A stretch of 64,000 nt of DNA from Rhodococcus oryzae (GTDB taxonomy: Bacteria; Actinomycetota; Actinomycetes; Mycobacteriales; Mycobacteriaceae): contig NZ_SUMD01000003.1 in assembly GCF_005049235.1 (NCBI RefSeq), positions 496,001 through 560,000 of the forward strand, given 5' to 3'. The notes beneath the pieces are model-generated. The model was not told the origin of the DNA, searched no databases, and worked only from the letters and a program-made list of their open reading frames with translations. The translations under genes were made by a program, and so were the position numbers. Shown here in pieces: positions 1 through 7,996 of the stretch; the stretch's first letter is position 1, and the number at the start of each line of letters is the position of its first letter.

Positions 1-459
1 CTGGCCGCCGCGGCCGCGGTGCTGGCGGCGCTGGCCGGGTTCCTGTACTTCACCCAGTACCGGCCGGATCAGCGGGTGGACGATCGGGCCAGGGCGGAGG
101 TCCAGCAGGCCGCGGCGGACGGCGCAAGGGCGCTCCTGACCTACACGCCGGAGACCGTCTTCGCGGACATGGCGGCCGCGCGCGAGCTGCTGACGGGGGA
201 GTTCAAGGACTACCACGACCGGCTCGCGCAGGGGGTGATCGTGCCCGCGGCGACGGACAAGAAGATCACCGCGACCGCCACGGTCACCGGGACCGGACTG
301 ACCTCCCTGGCCGACGACAGCGCCGAGGTGCTGGTGTTCCTCGAGCAGTCGACGACGTCCGCGGCGGAGCAGGCTCCGGTCGACAGGACCGTCGGTGCCG
401 AGGTGGCGCTGCGGAAGGTGGACGGTCGCTGGCTGATCTCCGAGTTCGACGCGAGGTGA
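1..459 (+). CDS. Mce-associated membrane protein, C-terminal part
   Basis: The reading frame is open from base 1, so the true start lies before the window. The visible part begins with an Ala/Leu-rich membrane segment (about the first 20 residues, ending GFLYFTQY). An extracytoplasmic helical and beta domain follows, ending in the sequence DGRWLISEFDAR. This layout matches the small Mce-associated (Mas) proteins that accompany Mce lipid-import complexes in mycolic-acid bacteria. No mce genes are inside the window, so the assignment rests on fold-like features and could be wrong at family level. Known of the family: accessory or stabilising role in Mce transporters. Confidence 0.6.
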   Translation: MAAAAAVLAALAGFLYFTQYRPDQRVDDRARAEVQQAAADGARALLTYTPETVFADMAAARELLTGEFKDYHDRLAQGVIVPAATDKKITATATVTGTGLTSLADDSAEVLVFLEQSTTSAAEQAPVDRTVGAEVALRKVDGRWLISEFDAR

Positions 460-514
460 TCGGGCCCGCGCGCGAGAGTCATACCCCGACAACAACTCTG
501 GAAGGATGCGGATC

Positions 515-1216
515 ATGACCGAATCAGGACGGAGCGTGCTCCTGACCGGCGGCACCGGCGGGCTAGGGGTCGCGGTCACCAGGAGGCTGCTCGCGGACGG
601 GTGGCGCGTGGTGGTTCCGTGGATCGCGGAGAAGGAACTCGAGCGGCTGGATCCGCATCCGGGGCTCGTCCTCACCCGCGCCGACCTGTTCGACCCGGCG
701 GGTGTCGCCGACGTGGCGGCCCTGGCCGGAGGCGACGAGCAGGCGCCGCTGCGCGCGGTGGTGAACCTGGTCGGCGGCTTCGCCAGCGGCGCGCGGGTCC
801 ACGAGAGCCCGATCGAGGACTTCGAGGCCATGCTGCGGCTGAACCTGCGCCCGCTGTATCTGTGCACCCAGGCGGCGCTGCCGTTCATGATCGACGCCGG
901 GGGCGGGTCGGTGGTGGCGATGTCCACCAAGGCGGCCTTCGCGCCCTTCTCGGGTGCGTCGGGTTACGTCACGTCGAAGGCCGCGGTCTGGGCGTTCATC
1001 AGCGCCCTGGCCGTGGAGTACCGCGACGAGGGCATCCGGGCGAACGCGGTGCTGCCCTCGGTGATCGACACCCCCGGCAACAGGGCGAGCCAGCCGGGTT
1101 CGAGCCGCAAGGGCTGGGTCGCACCCGAGGCGATCGCCGAGGTGATCGCGTTCCTGATCGGCGAGTCCTCGGCCGCGATGACCGGCGCCCAGGTCCCGGT
1201 TCCCGGGGTCGGCTGA
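515..1216 (+). CDS. SDR family NAD(P)-dependent oxidoreductase
   Basis: A classical short-chain dehydrogenase of about 233 aa. The cofactor motif TGGTGGLG is near residue 13, and the catalytic Tyr-Lys pair is in SGYVTSK. The ATG at 515 is preferred over the one at 506 because the Shine-Dalgarno GGAAGG (500-505) abuts 506 but sits 9 bases before 515. The C-terminus is short and ends PVPGVG. The substrate cannot be read from the sequence. It follows the Mce-associated gene by about 55 bases and may be in the same transcript. A KstR-like box lies downstream in front of the next gene. Confidence 0.85.
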   Translation: MTESGRSVLLTGGTGGLGVAVTRRLLADGWRVVVPWIAEKELERLDPHPGLVLTRADLFDPAGVADVAALAGGDEQAPLRAVVNLVGGFASGARVHESPIEDFEAMLRLNLRPLYLCTQAALPFMIDAGGGSVVAMSTKAAFAPFSGASGYVTSKAAVWAFISALAVEYRDEGIRANAVLPSVIDTPGNRASQPGSSRKGWVAPEAIAEVIAFLIGESSAAMTGAQVPVPGVG

Positions 1217-1291
1217 GCGTCTTCGCGCTTTCCCTGTCGCCCGGCGCGATCTCGGGGTGTGGCATTCCTCGGCTCCTTAGGGCACGCTATC

Positions 1292-1305
1292 TAGAACACG
1301 TGTCA
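1292..1305. promoter_or_regulatory. KstR-like operator (imperfect)
   Basis: The 14-mer TAGAACACGTGTCA matches the KstR consensus TnnAACnnGTTnnA except for GTG in place of GTT. It shares an 11-base core, CTAGAACACGT, with the perfect box before kshB when that box is read on its coding strand. It lies 68 bases before the flavin reductase start at 1373. Inference: cholesterol-type regulation of the following three genes. Confidence 0.55.
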
Positions 1306-1372
1306 GTTTGGTATGAAGTGTGCGTGGCCCACGTGGGCGCACAACGATCCATCGGGTGAGAGGTTGAGCGGG

Positions 1373-2572
1373 ATGAGCGTTGGACGGGTCGTCGTCGTCG
1401 GTGCCGGGTTGGCCGGTCTGCGGACCGCCGAGGAACTGCGGCGGGCGGGCTTCGACGGCGAACTGACGCTGATCGGCGCGGAACCGCACCTGCCCTACGA
1501 CCGGCCCCCGCTGTCCAAGGAGGTCGTCCGCGGCGAGCGCGACGACGTCACCCTCAAGCCGGCCGAGTTCTTCGAGGAGCAGCGCATCGAGCTGCGGCTC
1601 GGCGCGGCCGCGACCGGCGTCGACACCGGCGCCCGCACGGTGACCCTCGCCGACGGTTCGACCGTCGACTACGACCACCTGGTGGTGGCCACCGGGCTCG
1701 TCCCGCGCCGGATCCCCGGGCTGGCCGAGCTGGGTGGCGTGCACGTACTGCGTTCGCTCGAGGATGCGATGGCGCTGCGCTCCGAGCTCGCCGCCGACCG
1801 GACCGCCCTCATCGTCGGGGCCGGGTTCATCGGGTGCGAACTCGCCGCGAGCATGCGCGCACGCGGCATGAATGTCATCCTGATCGAGCCCCAGCCCACC
1901 CCGCTGGCCTCCGTGCTCGGCGAGCGGATCGGTGGCCTCGTGGCCCGACTGCACCGCGAGGAGGGCGTCGACCTGCGCACCGGGGTCGGCCTCACCGCTC
2001 TGCTCGGCGAGGGCAGGGTCACCGGCGCCGTGCTCTCCGACGGCACCGAGGTCGCGGCCGACCTGGTGGTCATCGGCATCGGGTCCGTCCCGGTCACCGA
2101 GCTGCTGGACGGCTCGGGCGTGCAGGTCGCCGAGCCGCGCGCGGGTGGTGGCGTGCTCGCCGACGAGTGCGGCAGGACCAGCGACCCGAACGTGTGGGCG
2201 GTCGGTGACGTCGCCGCCTGGCGCCATCCCGAGGGCCATCGGCGGGTCGAACACTGGACCAGCGCGGGCGACCAGGCAAAGGCGCTGGCCCTTGCGTTGG
2301 TCGGCGCCGACGCGCCCGCAGGACCCGGGCAGGTCCCGTACTTCTGGAGCGACCAGTACGACATCAAGATCCAGGCGCTCGGCGAGCCGTCCGCCACGGA
2401 CACCGTGCACCTGGTCCGCGACGACGGCCGCAAGTTCCTCGCGTACTACGAGCGCGACGGCGTTCTCGTCGCCGTGGTCGGCGGCGGCCTCGCGGGAGCG
2501 GTGATGAAGACCAGGGCGAAGATCGCGAGTGGCGTGCCGATCACCGAGGTGATCGAGGCCGCGGGCGTCTAA
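1373..2572 (+). CDS. FAD-dependent ferredoxin/rubredoxin reductase family protein
   Basis: A 399 aa NAD(P)H:ferredoxin reductase of the ThcD / putidaredoxin-reductase type. The FAD-binding motif GAGLAG is near residue 10, and a second Rossmann motif, GAGFIG, for NAD(P) is near residue 145. A VWAVGDVA segment contacts FAD, and a C-terminal reductase domain follows. The family passes electrons from NAD(P)H to a ferredoxin that feeds a P450 or Rieske oxygenase. No ferredoxin or oxygenase is adjacent. The ATG at 1373 is chosen over upstream in-frame codons because homologues begin just before the GAG motif. A KstR-like box precedes it and the DUF35 gene follows after 9 bases. Confidence 0.88.
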   Translation: MSVGRVVVVGAGLAGLRTAEELRRAGFDGELTLIGAEPHLPYDRPPLSKEVVRGERDDVTLKPAEFFEEQRIELRLGAAATGVDTGARTVTLADGSTVDYDHLVVATGLVPRRIPGLAELGGVHVLRSLEDAMALRSELAADRTALIVGAGFIGCELAASMRARGMNVILIEPQPTPLASVLGERIGGLVARLHREEGVDLRTGVGLTALLGEGRVTGAVLSDGTEVAADLVVIGIGSVPVTELLDGSGVQVAEPRAGGGVLADECGRTSDPNVWAVGDVAAWRHPEGHRRVEHWTSAGDQAKALALALVGADAPAGPGQVPYFWSDQYDIKIQALGEPSATDTVHLVRDDGRKFLAYYERDGVLVAVVGGGLAGAVMKTRAKIASGVPITEVIEAAGV

Positions 2573-2581
2573 CGTGAATAT

Positions 2582-3004
2582 ATGGTCCATGACCAGCGGG
2601 CGCTGCCTGAGCTGACGGATCTGACCGCCGCGCACTGGACGTCGGGCGCGTCCGGACGCTTGTCGGTGCGGCGGTGCGTGCACTGCCTGCGTTGGTCGTT
2701 CCCGCCGTCGCGATGCTGTCGGCACTGCTGGTCGGCCGACTTCACCGTCGAGCCGGTCACGGGAAAGGGCGTGCTGCTCACCTGGACCGAGGTAAACGAC
2801 CCGAGCGGCTACCTCGTCGCCGTGGTCGAGCTCGAGGAGGGGATCCGGCTGTTGCTCGGCCTGACCGGTACCGAGCCGAGCGCCCTGCGCGTGGACACGC
2901 CGATCCGGTTGTATTTCGAGCACCTCGGCGGCGACTTCTGGCTTCCGTTCGCCGAGATCGAGGAGCTGGAGCTGCCGGAGGACCGGCTGGAGGCCGTGTC
3001 GTGA
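2582..3004 (+). CDS. Zn-ribbon / OB-fold protein of the DUF35 family
   Basis: A 140 aa protein with an N-terminal helix, a zinc ribbon made of two CxxC knuckles (CVHC and CRHC, residues about 31-48), and a C-terminal OB-fold-like half. DUF35 proteins form obligate complexes with thiolase-like partners, for example the ChsH2 domain with the steroid aldolase Ltp2, and are proposed to bind acyl-CoA. The stop codon TGA overlaps the GTG start of the thiolase-like gene (GTGA), implying translational coupling and complex formation with that partner. Confidence 0.85.
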   Translation: MVHDQRALPELTDLTAAHWTSGASGRLSVRRCVHCLRWSFPPSRCCRHCWSADFTVEPVTGKGVLLTWTEVNDPSGYLVAVVELEEGIRLLLGLTGTEPSALRVDTPIRLYFEHLGGDFWLPFAEIEELELPEDRLEAVS

Positions 3005-4104
3005 TCACCCGGGGGGCCGTGGTCAGCGGGATCGGCCGGGTGCCGCGCGGACCCGGATCCGCCGATGTTCGAGTCGCAGCCATGGCCGCCCGCGGCGCGC
3101 TGGCAGATGCGGGCCTGACCGGTGGCGCTGTCGACGGGCTCGTCACCTGCGGGCTGCCGGACGTGGTCGATGTCGCGGACGCCCTCGGTCTCGAACTCGC
3201 CTGGCGCACAGCGGAATCTGATCGGCTCGGCGTGCTGGCCGCGGTTTCGGCCGCGGTTTCGGCGGTGATCTCCGGCCTGGCCACCCACGTGCTGTGCATC
3301 GAGGCGTGCGACCCGCCGTCGCCACCGCGGGTCGCCGCACGGCGCTTCGCCGGGCGACCGTCGGTGTCCGGGTGGGCACAGTGGCACGCCCCATATGGGG
3401 CCGGGACGGAACTGGTCACGACCGCCCTCGCGGCACGCAGTTACATCGAGGCGTTCGGGCTCAGCCGGGTCGAGTTGGCCCAGATCGCACTGACCGCGGC
3501 CCGAAACGGCGGGCGGGGCCTCGGTCTTCGGGAGTACCTGGACGCTCCGATGCTGGCCGACCCGCTCTGCGAGTACGACCGCGCCCTCCCTGCGGGAGGG
3601 GCGACGGCCGTGCTGATCAGCCCCGGCGACCTGGCGGAGGATCTGCCCGGCCCTGCGGTCGCCGTCGAGGCCGTCGCGGCGGCGCGCAACGTGAGCCCGC
3701 TGTGGGAACAGCGCGCCGACCTGACGGGAATGGCGATCCACGATGCGGGCGAAAGGCTCTGGGAGGGTACCGAACTCGTGCCCGAGAACGTGGATGTCGC
3801 GCTGTTCGAGGACGAGTTCAGCTTTCTGGCGCTGATGTGGCTGGAGGCGCTCGGGTTCTGTGCGCCGGGGACGGCGGGCGCGTTCGTCGCCGGGGGGCAG
3901 CGGATCTCGCGAGCGGGCACGCTGCCGCTCAACCCGCACGGCGGCCAACTGGGGCTGGGGCGATCGGCCGCGCTGGAGCTCGTCGCGGAGGCGGTGTCCC
4001 AGCTGCGGGGCGAGTCGACTGCACAGCTCGACGGCCCGCCCGAGGTGGCCGTCGTCGGCATCGGCGGCGCGACCGTCGCCGGCTGCATGCTGCTGGTGCG
4101 CTGA
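3001..4104 (+). CDS. thiolase-like (lipid-transfer / aldolase-type) protein
   Basis: A 367 aa thiolase-superfamily protein that starts at a GTG overlapping the DUF35 stop codon. The fold is recognisable, including the C-terminal glycine-rich segment NPHGGQLGLGRS. However, the segment that normally carries the nucleophilic cysteine (around residue 80) has no Cys-Gly-Ser motif. That argues against ordinary thiolysis. Thiolase-like proteins without this cysteine that pair with DUF35 include the Ltp2 retro-aldolases of steroid side-chain degradation. Inference: a carbon-carbon lyase or acyl-CoA-binding subunit acting with the DUF35 protein, possibly under KstR-type control. Confidence 0.8.
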   Translation: MITRGAVVSGIGRVPRGPGSADVRVAAMAARGALADAGLTGGAVDGLVTCGLPDVVDVADALGLELAWRTAESDRLGVLAAVSAAVSAVISGLATHVLCIEACDPPSPPRVAARRFAGRPSVSGWAQWHAPYGAGTELVTTALAARSYIEAFGLSRVELAQIALTAARNGGRGLGLREYLDAPMLADPLCEYDRALPAGGATAVLISPGDLAEDLPGPAVAVEAVAAARNVSPLWEQRADLTGMAIHDAGERLWEGTELVPENVDVALFEDEFSFLALMWLEALGFCAPGTAGAFVAGGQRISRAGTLPLNPHGGQLGLGRSAALELVAEAVSQLRGESTAQLDGPPEVAVVGIGGATVAGCMLLVR

Positions 4105-4118
4105 CGCGAGAAGAGCTG

Positions 4119-4976
4119 CTAGGAAAGGAAATCCGCGAGGATTGTGGTCAGCTCGCCTGGCTCGTGGCCGGGCAGGCTGTGGTGACTGCTGTCCGGCAGG
4201 ACCTCGATCCGGACGCCCGGGAGGGTTCCGCGCGCTGCCGCGGCCACCCGATCGATATCGATCGCCCGCGAATCCTGGGCGAGCGCAACGAGGGTCGGGA
4301 CCTGCAGCTCGCCGAGCGCGGTCCTGGACGGCCGCTTCGGTAGCACGATCCGTGGCCGCGGGGACCCCGCGGCGCCGAGCGCGTACACGGTCAGCCAGTC
4401 TGGGTCGACGGACCGTCCGGCTGTCTCCCACTCGATGAATCGGCGGACCCGGCTCTCGTTGGGGCGCAGCAACATCGGGAGCGCTCGTAGCAGATATCCG
4501 GCCCGAAATCCGGAGAAGCAGTCCGACGGGTCGAGCAGGGCGAGCCGGTCCACCCGATCCGGGTGGCCGAGCGTGTACGCGAGGGCCAGCCACGCGCCGT
4601 AGGAGTGTCCGATCAGCGTGGCCCGCGGCAGGCCGAGTTCGGCGCGCACGGCATCGAGCCACGTCATCAGGTCCGTGGGGGTGCGGGGCCGCCGGTCGCC
4701 GGGCACGCTGCGTCCGACATCCCCGATCAGATCCGGGGCGTACACCCGATGCGTCCGGCCGAGCGCGGTCGCGACAGCGGACCAGGCGGTAGAGGTGGCG
4801 CCCCCGCCGTGGAGCAGGACCACCGGCGGCGCCCCTGTCGGTCCGCAGGCGTGGACGCGGGTGACGCCGAATTCGGAGGTGGTCTCCAGGACCGTCACCC
4901 CGTCCCAGCGGGCGAGAACCGCGTCGTAGGCGGCGTCGAACCGGCCTTTCGTGCGGATCTGCGTGTCGTCGTCCAT
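4119..4976 (-). CDS. alpha/beta hydrolase
   Basis: A 285 aa alpha/beta-hydrolase fold protein. The oxyanion-hole region is LLHGGGATSTAW, the nucleophile elbow is GHSYG, and a C-terminal catalytic histidine lies in DSSHHSLPGH. It has no signal peptide, so it is cytosolic. It is transcribed divergently from a MarR regulator across a 99-base region rich in dyads, the usual layout for a regulator and its target. The substrate is unknown; an ester, lactone or C-C bonded ring-cleavage product are all possible. It converges with the thiolase-like gene with 14 bases between stop codons and no obvious terminator. Confidence 0.85.
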   Translation of the reverse strand: MDDDTQIRTKGRFDAAYDAVLARWDGVTVLETTSEFGVTRVHACGPTGAPPVVLLHGGGATSTAWSAVATALGRTHRVYAPDLIGDVGRSVPGDRRPRTPTDLMTWLDAVRAELGLPRATLIGHSYGAWLALAYTLGHPDRVDRLALLDPSDCFSGFRAGYLLRALPMLLRPNESRVRRFIEWETAGRSVDPDWLTVYALGAAGSPRPRIVLPKRPSRTALGELQVPTLVALAQDSRAIDIDRVAAAARGTLPGVRIEVLPDSSHHSLPGHEPGELTTILADFLS

Positions 4977-4992
4977 GGACCGCCCCCGGTTT

Positions 4993-5041
4993 CTCTCGTT
5001 ATCAGATAATCTCGATGATAGAGATAATTGCTCATCGAGAG
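4993..5041. promoter_or_regulatory. nested dyads in the hydrolase/MarR divergent promoter
   Basis: Three symmetric elements are packed together. A perfect 11-bp palindrome, TTATCAGATAA, occupies 4999-5009. ATCTC at 5009-5013 pairs with GAGAT at 5021-5025. CTCTCG at 4993-4998 pairs with CGAGAG at 5036-5041. The region is AT-rich compared with its surroundings. Inference: operator for the divergent MarR regulator, controlling both genes. Confidence 0.6.
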
Positions 5042-5061
5042 ATGTGATTCAAGGAGTGATC

Positions 5062-5079
5062 GTGGGAACAGGGCAGTGA
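5062..5079 (+). other. possible 5-codon leader ORF before the MarR gene
   Basis: AAGGAG (5051-5056) is followed 5 bases later by a GTG (5062). That frame reads five codons and stops at TGA 5077-5079, overlapping the MarR GTG start as GTGA. It may simply be chance, but it would explain why a good Shine-Dalgarno sequence sits too far (19 bases) from the MarR start. Confidence 0.2.
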
Positions 5080-5555
5080 GTGCGACCGACGACCCAGGCG
5101 CGGCACTGCAACTCGTGCACGAGCTCCGCAGGCTGACCGTCGAGCTGGACCGGTTCGGTGCCGCGTTCGCGAGCCGCAACGGCCTGCACGCGACCGACCT
5201 CCGCGCGCTCATCGCGCTGCTCGATGCCGACCGGGCGGGGATCGCCGCGACGCCGGGCTGGCTGGGCGGGCAGCTGGGCCTCGGCTCGGCGGCGACCACC
5301 GCCCTGCTCGACCGGTTGGAGCGGGCCGGCCACATCGGCAGGACACCGGACCCCGGCGACCGCCGCCGGGTGCTGCTGCGCGTGCAGGAACAGGCGAAGT
5401 ACCTGGGCTGGTCGTTCTTCGGACCGCTGATCGGGCGCATGATCGCCTCGATCGGGGAGTTCGACCAGGCCGAGCTGACCGCGGTGACCCGCTTCCTCGG
5501 GGCGATGAACGAGGCGGTCGGATCCGCGGCGGGCGGCACCGACGGGGGTCGTTGA
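5076..5555 (+). CDS. MarR family transcriptional regulator
   Basis: About 159 aa from the GTG at 5076. It has a MarR-type winged helix: helix-turn-helix region LGGQLGLGSAATTALLDRLERAGHIGR broken by the wing DPGDRRR, with long dimerisation helices on both sides. An upstream in-frame TTG at 5028 lies inside the putative operator and is less likely to be the start. It is divergent from the alpha/beta hydrolase, and an SDR gene follows after 33 bases, so hydrolase and SDR are the likely regulated genes. The ligand is not predictable. Confidence 0.85.
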   Translation: MSATDDPGAALQLVHELRRLTVELDRFGAAFASRNGLHATDLRALIALLDADRAGIAATPGWLGGQLGLGSAATTALLDRLERAGHIGRTPDPGDRRRVLLRVQEQAKYLGWSFFGPLIGRMIASIGEFDQAELTAVTRFLGAMNEAVGSAAGGTDGGR

Positions 5556-5588
5556 CATCCGGTCCGTGGCCGGAGAAGGCTCGAGTCC

Positions 5589-6419
5589 ATGGAATCACTG
5601 CGTGGCCGCGTCGCGCTGGTGACCGGGGCGACCGGTGGGCTAGGCCCCGTCATCGCCCGCGCGCTCGCACGTGAGGGCATGGACCTGGTGGTCACCGGCA
5701 GGCGGGTGGACGCCCTCGACGCCACGGCGGCGGCCCTGCGGGCGACCGGGGCGCGGGCGGACTCGGTACCTGCCGATCTCGCGGACCTGGATGCGACGGG
5801 GGCCCTGCTCGAACGCGCCGAGCGATCCTTCGGCCCGATCGACGTCCTGGTCAACAATGCCGGTGTCGAGAATGTCGCGGCGTTCACCGCGCTCACTCCC
5901 GAGGAGCTGACGGCGATGGTCGACGTCAACCTCTCGGCGCCGATGTTGCTCACCAGGCACGTGCTGCCGGGCATGCTGGCGCGCGGGCGCGGCCACGTCG
6001 TGTTCATCAGCTCGACGGCGGGCAAGTACGGGCCGGCCTTCTCCGAGCCGTACGCCGCGACCAAGGCGGCCCTGATCGGGCTCACCCAGTCACTGCGTGC
6101 CGAGTACGGGCGGTCGCCGGTCGGATTCTCCGTGGTGTGCCCTGGATTCATCGGCGGCGACGGCATGTACCAGCGGATGGTCGAGCGCGGTTTCCGGTCC
6201 AACCGGGTGATCGGCGAGACCACCACGTCGAAGGTGGCGGACAAGGTGGTGACGGCCATCCGACGTGACCTGCCCGAGGTCATCGAGAGTGGCGCCCCGA
6301 TCCGCCCGCTGCTGGCGTTCGCCGCGCTGGCCCCCCGTCTCGCGGAGCGGATCGCCGGAAAGGTCGGCGTCAACGAGATGTTCCGGCGCCTGAGCGAGGA
6401 GCGTGGGAGGACCGGGTAG
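5589..6419 (+). CDS. SDR family oxidoreductase
   Basis: A 276 aa short-chain dehydrogenase. The cofactor loop is TGATGGLG at residues 13-20, an NNAG motif follows, the catalytic Ser region is FISSTAGKYG, and the Tyr-Lys pair is in YAATKAA. An extended C-terminal segment of about 60 residues (FAALAPRLAERIAGK) looks membrane-peripheral, as in SDRs acting on lipophilic alcohols or acyl chains. It sits 33 bases after the MarR gene on the same strand, so it may belong to that regulator's unit. Substrate not identified. Confidence 0.85.
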   Translation: MESLRGRVALVTGATGGLGPVIARALAREGMDLVVTGRRVDALDATAAALRATGARADSVPADLADLDATGALLERAERSFGPIDVLVNNAGVENVAAFTALTPEELTAMVDVNLSAPMLLTRHVLPGMLARGRGHVVFISSTAGKYGPAFSEPYAATKAALIGLTQSLRAEYGRSPVGFSVVCPGFIGGDGMYQRMVERGFRSNRVIGETTTSKVADKVVTAIRRDLPEVIESGAPIRPLLAFAALAPRLAERIAGKVGVNEMFRRLSEERGRTG

Positions 6420-6475
6420 CGCGGGTCGGTGGGACGGGGGACGGCCCGGCCGCGGCGTCGGGATAGATTTGTCGG

Positions 6476-7228
6476 GTGATTGTTGCGCTCATCGACTCCG
6501 GCCTGGGGCTGCTGCCGACGTCGGCCTGGCTGCGGCGTCTCCGCCCAGAACTGGACCTGCTGCTCTCACTCGACCCGGACGGCGCGCACTGGGGGCCCAA
6601 GCCCGAGCAGTGGGTGATCGACCGTGTGGTCGGGGCGGCCGAGCGTGCGGTTGACCTGGGCGCCGAGGTCGTCGTGCTGCCCTGCAACACCGCCAGCGTG
6701 ACCGCCCTCGACCACGTCCGGGACCGGCTTGGCGACGCGATCCCCGTGATCGGGACCGTGCCCGCGATCAAGCCGGCGGCCGCGGCCAGTCGCTCGGTCG
6801 CGATCTGGGCCACCGCGGCCACCACCGCCAGCCGGTACCAGGCCGATCTGATCGAGCGGTTCGCCAACGGCACTGCCGTGGTCGGGGTGGCGTGTCACGG
6901 GCTGGCCGAGGCGATCGACCTGGGCGACACCGATCTGGCGAAGCAGGCGATCGCGGACGCCGTGACACGCACCCCGGCCGACTGTGACGGGGTGGTCCTC
7001 GGCTGCACGCACTACCCGCTGATGGCCGAGGAGATCGCGGACCAGTTGCCCGCGGGGGTCACCCTCTTCGACAGCGCGGAGGCCGTCGCGGCCCAGACGC
7101 TGCGGCGCATCGACGCGCTCGGCCGGGACGCGAGCGGAAGCGGCTCGGTGAAGGTCCTGCTCAGTGGCAGGCCTGGGGAGCTGCCCGCAGGCGCCGCGGC
7201 GTTCGAGGCCGGCCGCCTGCTCGGCTAG
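6476..7228 (+). CDS. aspartate/glutamate racemase family protein (MurI-like)
   Basis: A 250 aa protein with GTG start. Both cysteine motifs of the family are present: PCNTAS (about residue 66) and GCTHYP (about residue 178), the two acid/base thiols of glutamate racemases. The N-terminus reads DSGLGLLPT rather than the DSGVGGL usual in MurI. Genuine MurI supplies D-glutamate for peptidoglycan. This copy lies between an SDR and a TetR gene, away from cell-wall genes, and may be a paralogue with another substrate. The family assignment is firm; the physiological role is not. Confidence 0.8.
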   Translation: MIVALIDSGLGLLPTSAWLRRLRPELDLLLSLDPDGAHWGPKPEQWVIDRVVGAAERAVDLGAEVVVLPCNTASVTALDHVRDRLGDAIPVIGTVPAIKPAAAASRSVAIWATAATTASRYQADLIERFANGTAVVGVACHGLAEAIDLGDTDLAKQAIADAVTRTPADCDGVVLGCTHYPLMAEEIADQLPAGVTLFDSAEAVAAQTLRRIDALGRDASGSGSVKVLLSGRPGELPAGAAAFEAGRLLG

Positions 7229-7237
7229 CTCGCGTCG

Positions 7238-7861
7238 CTACGCCCCGGCGGTGCCGAGTTGTTCGAGGCCGGCGGCCACCACCCGAGCGACACCACCCAG
7301 ATCCTCGCGGTGCTCACGGGTGCCGTCGAGATCGCGGAGCCGGTCGACGCTGGCGACGGAGAACATCGCGGCCACCCAGGTGGTCGCGCAGGAATCGAGT
7401 ACCCGCGCGGACACCGCAACCGGTGAGCTCGCGCGCAGGACCTCCACGGTCGCATCGTGCAGGTAGGTGCGGAATCGCCGCAGGTGCGCGCGGACCGCGG
7501 GGTGGGTCTCCGCCTCGCGCCAGATGATCACCCGCATCACCGAGGAGTGGTGGTCCCTGAGGTTGAGCGCGGCCTCGAGGTTGACCAGGGTGGACTCCGG
7601 TTCGCCGGTGACCACCAGCCCGGCGACGTCCGCCAGCGGTTCCGCGGGCAGTCGCTCGGCGATGAGCGTGGTGAGGATCGCCGACTTGGTCGGGAAATAG
7701 TAGAAGACCAGGCCCTTCGGCACGCCCGCCTGCTTCGCGATGGCTGCGGTCGAGGTCGCGTCGAAGCCCGACTCGGCGATCAGCTCCTCGGCGGCGTCGA
7801 GGATCAACTCCCTCGCGTCACCGTCCACGCTGGCGGTCCGGCGTTGGCGCGGACCTGGCAT
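7238..7861 (-). CDS. TetR/AcrR family transcriptional regulator
   Basis: A 207 aa protein. The N-terminal helix-turn-helix (residues about 20-65) includes STAAIAKQAGVPKGLVFYYFPTK interrupted by normal TetR spacing. The C-terminal ligand-binding domain is helical and unassigned. It converges with the racemase-like gene with 9 bases between stops. Upstream on the same strand is the SPW membrane protein, and an 18-bp dyad between that gene and AlkD is a possible target. Confidence 0.88.
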   Translation of the reverse strand: MPGPRQRRTASVDGDARELILDAAEELIAESGFDATSTAAIAKQAGVPKGLVFYYFPTKSAILTTLIAERLPAEPLADVAGLVVTGEPESTLVNLEAALNLRDHHSSVMRVIIWREAETHPAVRAHLRRFRTYLHDATVEVLRASSPVAVSARVLDSCATTWVAAMFSVASVDRLRDLDGTREHREDLGGVARVVAAGLEQLGTAGA

Positions 7862-7996
7862 TCGGTTGCCTCCACACGTGTTTCGTCAGGCGCGACCGTC
7901 TGACCGAGCCCGGATATCCGACCGGCTGGAGCGAGGCGGACGGCCTTCGCTCCAGCCCGGGACTGTTGTTTGATTCTGTCAGGGATCGACGTTCCG

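Noticed and set aside
1277-2923. Open frame of about 550 codons on the minus strand
   Set aside because: Covers the flavin reductase and DUF35 genes in antisense and has no start signal or domain.
2674-3000. N-terminal extension of the thiolase-like gene back to an upstream ATG
   Set aside because: It would run through most of the DUF35 gene in another frame. The extension is Arg/Pro-rich, and the GTG overlapping the DUF35 stop is the natural start.
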